Under the pieces are notes generated by a model. That model worked only from the letters and a program-made list of their open reading frames with translations, did not search any database and had not been told where the DNA came from. The position numbers and the translations under genes were made by a program. A DNA stretch of 64,000 bases from contig JAGUVW010000011.1 in the NCBI GenBank assembly GCA_020062665.1, forward strand, positions 186,001 to 250,000. The letters are read 5' to 3'. This DNA comes from Pseudomonadales bacterium (GTDB lineage Bacteria > Pseudomonadota > Gammaproteobacteria > Pseudomonadales > Ketobacteraceae). This document shows, piece by piece, positions 56,731-64,000 of this stretch (its first letter is position 1; the number at the start of each line of letters is the position of its first letter).

Positions 56731-57684
56731 CTACAAAATCCCCATCTCCTTCTTCTCCCGATAATACGAGAAAATATCATCCAGCGTGCGCTTGGGTTTG
56801 AAGTGAAACGTCTTGTTGAACAGCGACCCGTCGATGATCACCGGATACTTGTAGTAGTTCAGCAGGTACGGCGGCCAGCCTTTCCAGTCAAAACGCTCGC
56901 TGATTTTTTTCGGCAGCCATTCCGGCACCGACGGAATCGGCAGGCGTTTGCAGCCACACAGTTGTGCTGCTTCCTGATAGCTGATCCAGTCGTCGGTGGT
57001 GACGTTGTAAACACCCGGCTTATTGCGACGAAACGCCAACGCAATCGCATGGCCCATGTCATCCACATGAATGAACTGCATCATGGGGGAAAAGCCCATC
57101 AGCACCGGCGCATACTTGCTCGACAGAAGCAGGCTCATGGAATTCAACACGCCCGGCCCGGCGATATTGCTCGGACGCAGGATGGTGATGTTCAACTCCG
57201 GGTACTTCCACAGATAGATATTCGCCAGGTTTTCCAGCTCCACGGAATCCACCAAATCCATGGTCAGCTCCGACGCCTTCAGTGGCGCTTCCTCGGTCAG
57301 TAACGCCGGGTTGTAGGGGCTGGCGCCGTATACAAAGAACGTGGACAGCACCACCACCTTGCTCACGCCATACTTGTGCGCCAGATCCAGCAGGCGCTGC
57401 GTGCCCAGCACGTTGTGGTTGTAGCGATTGCGGTGGGTGGATTCGTACAGGCCCATGCGGCCCAGATGAATCACGCCCTCGATCTTGTGCTTGCGGAAAA
57501 TATCCTCGAAACCACGCTTGTTGTATTCGACGCGATAGCTGGACATGCCTTCGTCGCGGGGTACACGGCGGCGGAAATCCACCTGCACGATGTGATAATC
57601 GCGCTTCAATTCCTGAATCACCTGCTGCGCCAGTGCACCGCCGGCGCCCGTCACCAGAATTTCCGGTTTGTGCTTGTGCATCAT
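56731..57684 (-). CDS. NAD-dependent epimerase/dehydratase (extended SDR)
   Basis: 317 residues from the ATG at 57684, which overlaps the upstream stop. The Rossmann motif is ILVTGAGGALAQQV. In the Tyr-x-x-x-Lys position it has YLWKYPE (Tyr, Lys) and a Ser in the VVVLSTFFVYGAS stretch, so the SDR triad appears complete but the substrate is unclear. It is translated with the acyltransferase and may act on a lipid-linked or sugar substrate. Confidence 0.85.
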   Translation of the reverse strand: MMHKHKPEILVTGAGGALAQQVIQELKRDYHIVQVDFRRRVPRDEGMSSYRVEYNKRGFEDIFRKHKIEGVIHLGRMGLYESTHRNRYNHNVLGTQRLLDLAHKYGVSKVVVLSTFFVYGASPYNPALLTEEAPLKASELTMDLVDSVELENLANIYLWKYPELNITILRPSNIAGPGVLNSMSLLLSSKYAPVLMGFSPMMQFIHVDDMGHAIALAFRRNKPGVYNVTTDDWISYQEAAQLCGCKRLPIPSVPEWLPKKISERFDWKGWPPYLLNYYKYPVIIDGSLFNKTFHFKPKRTLDDIFSYYREKKEMGIL

Positions 57685-58499
57685 TTGAACCACCCTTCCC
57701 TTTCCTGCAGGCCACGGGCAATCAGTCCGTTGATCACGTTCTTAACCTGTTCCACTTTGAGGGCTACATCGTCTTCACTGGTGATCGGCCCTTCGAAGCG
57801 CATGGGCTCGCCAAAATAGAGCCGCACTTTCGCCGGCAGGGGAACCGGTGTGGTGACAGGGAAATACGGCATGCCAAACATGCGCGCCAAGGTCTTGAGA
57901 TGGAACGGCGTGGGCATGGTTTCCTCGCAGCCCACGACGCCCACTGGCAGAATCGGCGTGTTTTCAGTGATCGCCAGATGCATGAAACCCAGACCAAACC
58001 GCTGCAGCTTGTAGCGTTTGTCCCAGGTTTTGCCGGCACCGCGCACGCCTTCCGGGAACACGATGATGGCTTCATCGGCCCGCAGCATCTTGGCGCAGTT
58101 TTCCGGATCGCCCACGACACCACCCAGTTCATTCAGGATGTTGCCAATAAAGGGTACCGTGGGAAAAAAGCGTTCGATCATCACCCGCAGCGAGCGCGGC
58201 CCGTGGGGATTGGTGGCCATGGCGTAGCCGATCAGCATGCCATCGATGGGAAGCTGGCCGCTGTGATTGGCAATCACCAGCACCCGACCTTCCTTGGGCA
58301 CGTTTTCGAGCCCAAACGCCTCGACACGGAAATATTTTTCGTAGAAGGGTTTCAGCGCCTGCAGTGCCAGCTTGGCGGCATCGCTGTTGTAACCCCAGGG
58401 ATCGTAACCGAACGCGCCGACCGGCTTGGGAATCCGATCAATGGCGGCATTCGCTTCCGCCGACACAAAATGCTCCTTCAAGAAACTTCTAACGCTCAT
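57681..58499 (-). CDS. PlsC-type lysophospholipid/glycerol acyltransferase
   Basis: 272 residues. The catalytic motif is NHSGQLPID (His79, Asp86), with two more residues between His and Asp than in classical HX4D, as in a subfamily of diacylglycerol-type acyltransferases. The second motif is FPEGVRG. It transfers an acyl chain to a glycerolipid in the inner membrane. Its TGA overlaps the epimerase ATG. It appears to be the first gene of the unit; a minus-strand TATAAT lies at 58767-58772. Confidence 0.88.
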   Translation of the reverse strand: MSVRSFLKEHFVSAEANAAIDRIPKPVGAFGYDPWGYNSDAAKLALQALKPFYEKYFRVEAFGLENVPKEGRVLVIANHSGQLPIDGMLIGYAMATNPHGPRSLRVMIERFFPTVPFIGNILNELGGVVGDPENCAKMLRADEAIIVFPEGVRGAGKTWDKRYKLQRFGLGFMHLAITENTPILPVGVVGCEETMPTPFHLKTLARMFGMPYFPVTTPVPLPAKVRLYFGEPMRFEGPITSEDDVALKVEQVKNVINGLIARGLQEREGWFK

Positions 58500-58965
58500 C
58501 TTCCAACGACCTCATCAATATCCCTTAACGCGCGGCCGGATTGCTCCCTCGGCAACCCGTTTGCGCAACCTTGAGCCTGAAAGCCGGCTCACGCACAGCA
58601 AATTTCGACGCACAGGTCATGCAATGACAGTGCCCTTTTTCAACACACAGTCATCAAATTGCAACAAGACATGGAATAAGACGGGGAGTGGTTTTTGTTG
58701 TTCGTGGGCCGAATGCATCCATCCCGGACACAACTGCATTTGCGAGCGCACCCCTTGAAGGCGCGCATTATAACGAAAGTATTTTGACAGCACAGTAAAG
58801 GTGCACGCATTTTTGCTGCCATCTTGGCCTGATATGACTTGAAAATGATGGCGCGTTCAGTCAAGCGGGGGGCTTTACTCGGTCAAGTGAACTGATCGAA
58901 GATCGGCGACCAGCCCGCGTGCTATGTTTAATTGATCAGGTCTTACGCCATCGAGAGAGGTTGTT
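58500..58965. other. 466-bp divergent intergenic region
   Basis: No gene is supported. A perfect TATAAT on the minus strand at 58767-58772 may drive the acyltransferase/epimerase pair, and a perfect TTGACA lies on the plus strand at 58785 or nearby, without a good -10. The ribosome-binding site GAGAGAGG for the second UbiB-like gene is at the right end. Confidence 0.45.
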
Positions 58966-60306
58966 GTGGCAAATCAGGAAAAGGATGACAAGCGCTTCAA
59001 GGCCACTACCCCCGGCAAGCGCTTTATGAAGCTGGCCGGCATGTCCGCCAGCATCGTGAAGAACGTCACCACCAACAAGGTGATGGGGATGTTTGCCGAC
59101 GAGGAAAGCAAACAGAAATCCCAGGAGAAGATGTACGCCGATATCGGCCAGCAGATCGCCCAAACGCTGGGCGAAATGAAAGGCGCGGTGATGAAGGTGG
59201 GCCAGATCGCCTCGCAGGTGAAGGACATGCTGCCCAAGGAGGTCGCCAGCGCTCTGGAGGTGCTGCAGAAGGAATCGCCGCCCATGCCCTACGCCATGAT
59301 CCGCCGCCAGCTGATCAAGGCCCTGGGTGACACGCCCGAGAACCTGTTCGCCCGTTTCGACGAAACGCCCTTCGCCGCCGCCTCCATCGGCCAGGTGCAC
59401 CGCGCGCAAACCAAGGAAGGCGTGGAGTGCGTGGTGAAGATCCAGTATCCCGGCGTGAAGGAATCCTGCGATTCCGACCTGAAGCATCTGAAGCGTCTGC
59501 TCAAACTAGCGGGACTGGTGAAAGTCAGCGCCGAGGTGATGGACAAGACCTTCGAGGAAATCCGCACCATGCTGTACGAGGAACTCGATTACAAGCACGA
59601 GGCGGAGAACCTGAAACTGTTCAACGAGTTTTACCGCGATCACCCTTACATCCGCCTGCCCGAGCTGATCGAGAACCTGTCTGCCGAAACCGTGCTGACG
59701 CTGACGCTGGTGGAAGGTGATCGCCTGCAGGATGTGAAGCCGCCGAAATATTCCCAGGAAACCATCAACCTGATCGGTTACCGGATTTTCGAAACCTTCG
59801 GCAAGCAGATCTATGAACTGGGCGCGGTGCATTCCGACCCGCATCCGGGCAACTTCGCGTTCCGCCCCGATGGCACCATCGTGATTTACGACTTCGGCGC
59901 GGTGAAGAAAATCCCCGCGGAAACCATCGCCAAGCTGCGCAGCCTGGTGGCAGATGCCGTGGAAGGCCGCATCGAGAAGATCGATCAGCACATGCTGAAT
60001 ATCGGCGTGCGCCAGCCCAGCGGCGAAGCACCGTCACCGGAGTTCTATCACGAGTGGATGGACATCGTGATGCAGCCGTTCCAGAGCTACGACGAGTACG
60101 ATTTCGGCCTCACCAACATGCACCGGCGAGCGCTGGGCAAGGTGAAGCGGGATGGGTTGAAGTACGTAGGATCGTTCCAGCCCTCACCGGAAACCCTGGT
60201 GGTTAACCGTGTTGTTACCGGTCATTACTGGACGATGGTGGATCTGGGAGTGAAGGCTTCGTTCCGCCCGCTGGTGGACGAGATCGTGCTGAAGAAATCA
60301 GCGTAA
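58966..60306 (+). CDS. ABC1/UbiB (AarF) family atypical kinase, copy 2
   Basis: 446 residues from a GTG at 58966, behind GAGAGAGG. KxGQ is KVGQ, the A-rich loop AAASIGQVHRAQ, the invariant Lys in VVKIQYPGV, and the metal and catalytic block SDPHPGNFAFRPDG with YDFGAVK. More like the UbiB-like proteins of the ADCK3 clade than copy 1. It may substitute for or assist ubiquinone synthesis. Terminator at 60325. Confidence 0.92.
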   Translation: MANQEKDDKRFKATTPGKRFMKLAGMSASIVKNVTTNKVMGMFADEESKQKSQEKMYADIGQQIAQTLGEMKGAVMKVGQIASQVKDMLPKEVASALEVLQKESPPMPYAMIRRQLIKALGDTPENLFARFDETPFAAASIGQVHRAQTKEGVECVVKIQYPGVKESCDSDLKHLKRLLKLAGLVKVSAEVMDKTFEEIRTMLYEELDYKHEAENLKLFNEFYRDHPYIRLPELIENLSAETVLTLTLVEGDRLQDVKPPKYSQETINLIGYRIFETFGKQIYELGAVHSDPHPGNFAFRPDGTIVIYDFGAVKKIPAETIAKLRSLVADAVEGRIEKIDQHMLNIGVRQPSGEAPSPEFYHEWMDIVMQPFQSYDEYDFGLTNMHRRALGKVKRDGLKYVGSFQPSPETLVVNRVVTGHYWTMVDLGVKASFRPLVDEIVLKKSA

Positions 60307-60324
60307 TCGAAAACGCCCACTACC

Positions 60325-60363
60325 AAAAAGCCGCGCCAGCCTGGACAGCTCGCGCGGCTTTTT
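60325..60363. terminator. Bidirectional terminator after the second UbiB-like gene
   Basis: Stem AAAAAGCCGCGC/GCGCGGCTTTTT with a 15-nt loop. It can serve both the kinase and the convergent lipoprotein gene. Confidence 0.85.
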
Positions 60364-60380
60364 CGTGTTCGTGCGGGCGA

Positions 60381-60878
60381 TTACTGGTATCTCACCATGT
60401 CGTCGCTGATGATCTGGCCGCGATACCAGGTCATGGGTTTCAGCGTCACCTGAATCTGTTCCGGTTTGAGCCCGTGCTGCGGTAAACGCTGCCGCATCTG
60501 CAACTTGCCTTTGCCATCCACCACCGGAAAAATCTGTCGCTCCACGCCCACGTATTGGATATCGGGCACCTCCACCTTCAACATCACGTCAACGTAGAAC
60601 GTGGGGGGCATGTTGTCGCCCTTCACGCTCAATTGCGCAGAGGATTCCAGCTGGGGTTCGAACATTTTTTCGTTGATGGCGGTGTGCGTGTCGATGAGAG
60701 TGAAATCAAGGCGCGGGCGTTTTTCGAGTGTCTGCAGGCGCGCGTCGATCAGCGCAACCTGCTCACTCAGTTCGGCCTGCGAGGCCTGGATGGCGTCCAC
60801 CTTGCCTCCCTGGCATGCTGGCAACAGCATGGCCAGACAGACAACCATCATGGTGGTGTTACTGCGTTGACATCTCAT
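60381..60878 (-). CDS. Putative lipoprotein
   Basis: 165 residues with a lipoprotein signal (lipobox LLPAC, Cys22). A short coiled coil (IQASQAELSEQVALIDARLQTLEK) follows, then a beta-rich domain. I do not recognise a family. Its start overlaps the stop of the MltC-type gene, so the two are translated together and it may act at the envelope with the transglycosylase. Confidence 0.72.
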   Translation of the reverse strand: MRCQRSNTTMMVVCLAMLLPACQGGKVDAIQASQAELSEQVALIDARLQTLEKRPRLDFTLIDTHTAINEKMFEPQLESSAQLSVKGDNMPPTFYVDVMLKVEVPDIQYVGVERQIFPVVDGKGKLQMRQRLPQHGLKPEQIQVTLKPMTWYRGQIISDDMVRYQ

Positions 60879-62131
60879 GATCTGGCATAGAAATTCCGAC
60901 GTTTCAGCACCTTTGCAACGTACTGCCGGGTTTCTTCACTGGGCGATGCTTTTACCAAACGATCCAGCACCTGCTCCGGACTCATGCGATTGATGACTTC
61001 AACCGCGTCGAGAAAACTGGGCTTGTCCACAAATGCCCTGGCGACATTGGACGCGCCGGCATTGTACGCAGCTATAGCGTAATACAGCCGGCTTTCCGGG
61101 TTTTTGATGTCCTTCAAATAGTCGTAATAAATAACGCTCAGATACGCCGAACCCACTTCGATATTGTATTTGGGGTTATAGAGGTACTGCGCCGTCAGCA
61201 TTTTCGGTTCTTTGCCGAGTTTGGACGCCGCATCACGCCCGGCCGTGGAGGGCACGATCTGCATCAGGCCAAACGCAGGAATATGGGAACGGGCCAGCGG
61301 ATTGAAATGGCTTTCGGTGTGGATGATCGCCATCATGATGTCCTCCGACAGCGCGAAACGCTCGGCGTTGCGATCCACCCAGGGCTTGTATTCCTGCACT
61401 TTCTTGCGAATGCGATTATCCGGCAACGGAATGACATAGGTGAGCTTCTTGCCGGTGTTGACGGGCACGGCTGCCACGCTGGCGGACAGTGCCTGATAAC
61501 GGATGCTGGCATTGCGCATCAGAGCCGATGCCTTGGCGCGCACATCGGCTTCGGTGGGGCGCGGTGCGGCAAACAGTTCTTTCAGCACGAGCTCAGCGCC
61601 GGTTTCCAGCGCTTCCTTTGGCGCGCCGAGCGTGGTCATGGTGTCGGTCAGCGCCACCTGGATCGGGTCGCGCTCCAACGCCGCCTGCATGGCGGTGCCC
61701 AGTGTGTCTTCCAGTTCACCCTGCACTTTCTTCGCCATGGCGGCAAAATCCAGACGCCCGCTGCTGTAAAGGCCGTCGATGCTGATTTCCACCTGATTGC
61801 GTTCGAAGTCCACCACTTTGCGGGTGGCGTAATCGCGGGAATACACCACCCAGCGGCTCTGGCTGCTCACTTCGGGGTTGGGCCAGTGCTGGCGGATGCG
61901 CTGCTGCTCGTCCTGCAGCGCTTTCTGATAGGCGGCCGCCAGGGCACGCTGCTCCTGCTGGGCAGGGGTCAGCGCGATGGCCTTGCGCTCTTTCAGCAGC
62001 GGGCTGTCGGGCCGGTCGTCACGCTCGATGACCCAGCCACCGCTCGCGAGGGAGCCGTTGCTCATCAGCAGCGTAACGCACAGCAGAATCAGCAGACCAC
62101 GCAGCTTGCTCACAGGATTAGACGTCATCAC
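60875..62131 (-). CDS. MltC-type lytic transglycosylase
   Basis: 418 residues. The N-terminal half has the DUF3393 region of MltC (WVVYSRDYATRKVVDFERNQVEISIDG). The catalytic SLT domain carries the Glu in IIHTESHFNPLARSHIPAFGLMQIVPSTAG. The signal (LRGLLILLCVTLLMSNGSLASGG) has no lipobox, unlike E. coli MltC, so it is probably a soluble periplasmic form. It overlaps the lipoprotein gene. Confidence 0.92.
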   Translation of the reverse strand: MMTSNPVSKLRGLLILLCVTLLMSNGSLASGGWVIERDDRPDSPLLKERKAIALTPAQQEQRALAAAYQKALQDEQQRIRQHWPNPEVSSQSRWVVYSRDYATRKVVDFERNQVEISIDGLYSSGRLDFAAMAKKVQGELEDTLGTAMQAALERDPIQVALTDTMTTLGAPKEALETGAELVLKELFAAPRPTEADVRAKASALMRNASIRYQALSASVAAVPVNTGKKLTYVIPLPDNRIRKKVQEYKPWVDRNAERFALSEDIMMAIIHTESHFNPLARSHIPAFGLMQIVPSTAGRDAASKLGKEPKMLTAQYLYNPKYNIEVGSAYLSVIYYDYLKDIKNPESRLYYAIAAYNAGASNVARAFVDKPSFLDAVEVINRMSPEQVLDRLVKASPSEETRQYVAKVLKRRNFYARS

Positions 62132-62326
62132 TCCAGTCCGATTTACTGTATCGCTGTATTCCCGTTAGTAACTTTTCTGAGTATGACAAATGATCGCGGC
62201 CGCCCTGGCCGGTGGTTAGATTTTGTCGATCACTTTTCATACTGTTTTATAACGCCGAACTGCACTTCCGGACATCCGACGTTAGGGATCACTCACTCAT
62301 TTGTTGGCGTTTTGTAACCGGTGACG

Positions 62327-62602
62327 TCAGTGCCGGTCATACCACTCTTCCGCCAGTACCGGGGCTTCATCCAGATACATCAGCGACACGAAAGTGGTGA
62401 ACAGGGACACTGCCACGATCCAGTGCAGCAGGGGCAACGCCATCATGGCGATACCCGCCACCAGCCAGAAATTCTTCACCATTTCCCGCCGGCGCAGATA
62501 ATCCGGCGTCATGACCTTGCCAAACAGATGACGGGGTTTGTGTGCGACGCCCGCTCCCCGTGATGGCATCAGTATCTGCATGATTCGCTTTACGGTACGC
62601 AT
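62327..62602 (-). CDS. Small membrane protein
   Basis: 91 residues from the ATG at 62602 with GGGGATG upstream. It has a basic N-terminus and two hydrophobic segments (FWLVAGIAMMALPLLHWIVAV, LFTTFVSLMYL). I do not recognise a family. The longer frame to 62869 overlaps the divergent MORN gene and looks non-coding. Confidence 0.6.
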   Translation of the reverse strand: MRTVKRIMQILMPSRGAGVAHKPRHLFGKVMTPDYLRRREMVKNFWLVAGIAMMALPLLHWIVAVSLFTTFVSLMYLDEAPVLAEEWYDRH

Positions 62603-62792
62603 CCTGACATCCCCGTTTTGCAGGCCGCCGCGACGGCCGTTGTAACTGTCAGTATAGGCAGATGAACCGAACTGCAATTGATTGCCGCGCAGAAATTTGA
62701 AATCATCTCGATCCGAACAAAAATCCGTCGCCCTATGAAAGAAAAAAACACCAAAACAGGGCAAAAAGCTTCGCTGGCATGGATGGGGAAAC

Positions 62793-64000
62793 ATGCGCAC
62801 ATTCCTTTTCACTTCAACCTTCTGCGGCCTGCTGTTGATGGGCGGCCTCAACGCTGTTGCCGAACCCATTGATCAGCGCAATTACCTGGCATCTGGCCAG
62901 CAGCAGATTGAAAAGCGCGAGCACAGCTGGCCCGATGGCCGTCTGTACAACGGCGAATGGCTGGGGGATCAGCCCCACGGCCAGGGCATGCTCACCTATC
63001 CCGACGGCGGGCAGTACTGGGGCCGCTTCAGCGCCGGCAAGCGTCAAGGCGACGGCATGATGAAATTCATCAACGGCGACGAATACGAAGGCCAGTGGTT
63101 CGACGACCAACCCCACGGCAACGGCACGCAGCGCTATGCCGATGGCGCCCGTCACGAAGGCAATTTCGAGCGCGGACAGCCTTCGGGCCAGGGCCGTCGC
63201 ACCTATCCGGACGGCACCTACTACGATGGCCAGTGGCTGCAGAACGTGCCCCACGGCTTTGGCCGTCTGACATTCGTGTCCGGCGGCGCCTATGAGGGCC
63301 AGTTCCAGAAAGGCAAACCCCACGGCCGTGGTATTTATTTTTTCGCCAACGGCGATCTGTATGAAGGCGAATGGAAGCAGGGCCAGCAGGATGGACAGGG
63401 CCGCTTCGACTACGCCACTGGCGGCTTCTACGAAGGCACCCTGGTGCAAGGCAAGCGGCAGGGCAAGGGCGTCTGGGTGACGGCGCTGGGTCAGCGTTAT
63501 GAAGGCAGTTTTTCGGCCAATCAACCTCACGGCGCTGGTCGTTGTGGCTCGCTGGCGAAGATGACGCCTTGTACCTATCGCAATGGCAAGCGGATGGAAG
63601 ACACGGCGCCGGCGGTGGTCGCAGTGGCAGAAACAGCTGTCCCTGCCAGCAAGCCATTGCCCGCTGCCCCCGTCGCCAAGCAGCCGATAACGCTGGCCAG
63701 CGCCAGCCAGCCGGTAGTAGATGTACCCGTGGCCGCCATGACGACTGCCGTTGCTACGTCAGCACCGCTCGCGACAACCCCACCAGCCCCCGCGCAAACC
63801 ACAACAACCATCGCGACCGCAATCCCCGCTTCACCGCAGGGGGAAACCTTCGCCCGCACACTGACGCAGGAAAAGCAGCGCGCAACCACCAAGACCCTTG
63901 CCGATCTCGACCCGAAACGCAGCGACATTTTCTTCAACGACAGCTGGTCGCACCTCGATCTGATGGCACAGCCCGGACGGGTCTGGTGGAAGAAGAACGC
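62793..64000 (+). CDS. MORN-repeat protein, 3' end beyond the window
   Basis: The frame opened by ATG 62793 (GGATGGGGAAAC before it) stays open through the end, 402 codons. A signal peptide (MRTFLFTSTFCGLLLMGGLNAVA) leads to about nine 23-residue MORN repeats from residue 51 to ~257: LYNGEW, QYWGRF, EYEGQW, RHEGNF, YYDGQW, AYEGQF, LYEGEW, FYEGTL and RYEGSF with GxG cores. A low-complexity Ala/Pro/Thr stretch follows (~270-345), and then a new domain begins. The protein is exported; periplasmic MORN proteins are not well characterised. Confidence 0.85.
   Translation, partial: MRTFLFTSTFCGLLLMGGLNAVAEPIDQRNYLASGQQQIEKREHSWPDGRLYNGEWLGDQPHGQGMLTYPDGGQYWGRFSAGKRQGDGMMKFINGDEYEGQWFDDQPHGNGTQRYADGARHEGNFERGQPSGQGRRTYPDGTYYDGQWLQNVPHGFGRLTFVSGGAYEGQFQKGKPHGRGIYFFANGDLYEGEWKQGQQDGQGRFDYATGGFYEGTLVQGKRQGKGVWVTALGQRYEGSFSANQPHGAGRCGSLAKMTPCTYRNGKRMEDTAPAVVAVAETAVPASKPLPAAPVAKQPITLASASQPVVDVPVAAMTTAVATSAPLATTPPAPAQTTTTIATAIPASPQGETFARTLTQEKQRATTKTLADLDPKRSDIFFNDSWSHLDLMAQPGRVWWKKN

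Noticed and set aside
62603-62869. N-terminal extension of the small membrane protein
   Set aside because: It overlaps the start of the divergent MORN gene, and has no ribosome-binding site; the ATG at 62602 has one.

Overview
The window is a 64 kb stretch of chromosome, by eye roughly 60 % GC, densely packed with genes. It comes from a gammaproteobacterium related to Pseudomonas and its marine relatives (Pseudomonadales in the broad sense; genus not determined). Two blocks of gene order support this: hemA-prfA-prmC-moeB beside a TPR lipoprotein-lolB-ispE-tRNA-Gln-prs-rplY-pth-ychF-tRNA-Met, and coxB-coxA-ctaG-coxC-(DUF2909)-SURF1-(hypothetical)-ctaA-ctaB. Both resemble the arrangement known in Pseudomonas. 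I saw no rRNA, CRISPR array, insertion sequence or prophage.

Layout. 0-2.2 kb: end of gatA, then gatB (tRNA amidation). 2.3-5.0 kb: a ParA-like ATPase and a 5'-nucleotidase-type phosphoesterase. 5.2-11.6 kb: an ethanolamine island on the minus strand, dctQ-dctM-dctP-eutB-eutC, divergent from eutR; it has no microcompartment genes. 12.4-21.4 kb: the most unusual region. It holds a separately transcribed substrate-binding protein and a probable nine-cistron operon: ABC permease, ABC ATPase, a 32-codon small ORF, a GntR/UTRA regulator, an AprA-like flavoprotein, a 2x[4Fe-4S] ferredoxin, a HEAT-repeat protein, a DUF971 protein and a YeiH-type putative sulfate exporter. Both transcription units start behind strong sigma-54 promoter matches that share the same downstream element. 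21.4-23.4 kb: glutathione-dependent formaldehyde detoxification (frmB, adhC). 23.5-35.8 kb: housekeeping block. 35.8-36.6 kb: two small conserved genes. 37.1-45.2 kb: aa3-type cytochrome c oxidase and its assembly factors. 45.4-51.3 kb: an outer-membrane beta-barrel protein, a small coiled-coil protein, a pair of acyl-CoA dehydrogenases, a TPR-like periplasmic protein and a PilZ protein. 51.5-64 kb: soluble lytic transglycosylase, serine hydrolase, two ABC1/UbiB kinases around an epimerase/acyltransferase pair, an MltC-type transglycosylase and an unfinished MORN-repeat gene.

How the genes work together. The eut genes would import an amine (probably ethanolamine) through a TRAP transporter and split it to acetaldehyde and ammonia under EutR control. 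The 12-21 kb island looks like uptake of a small organosulfur or sulfonate-like anion, redox chemistry by the AprA-like/ferredoxin pair, Fe-S or cofactor help from DUF971 and HEAT proteins, and export of the oxyanion product by YeiH. This is inference; the substrate is unknown and no known desulfonating monooxygenase is present. The adjacent formaldehyde genes would suit a C1-sulfur substrate but may be only neighbours.
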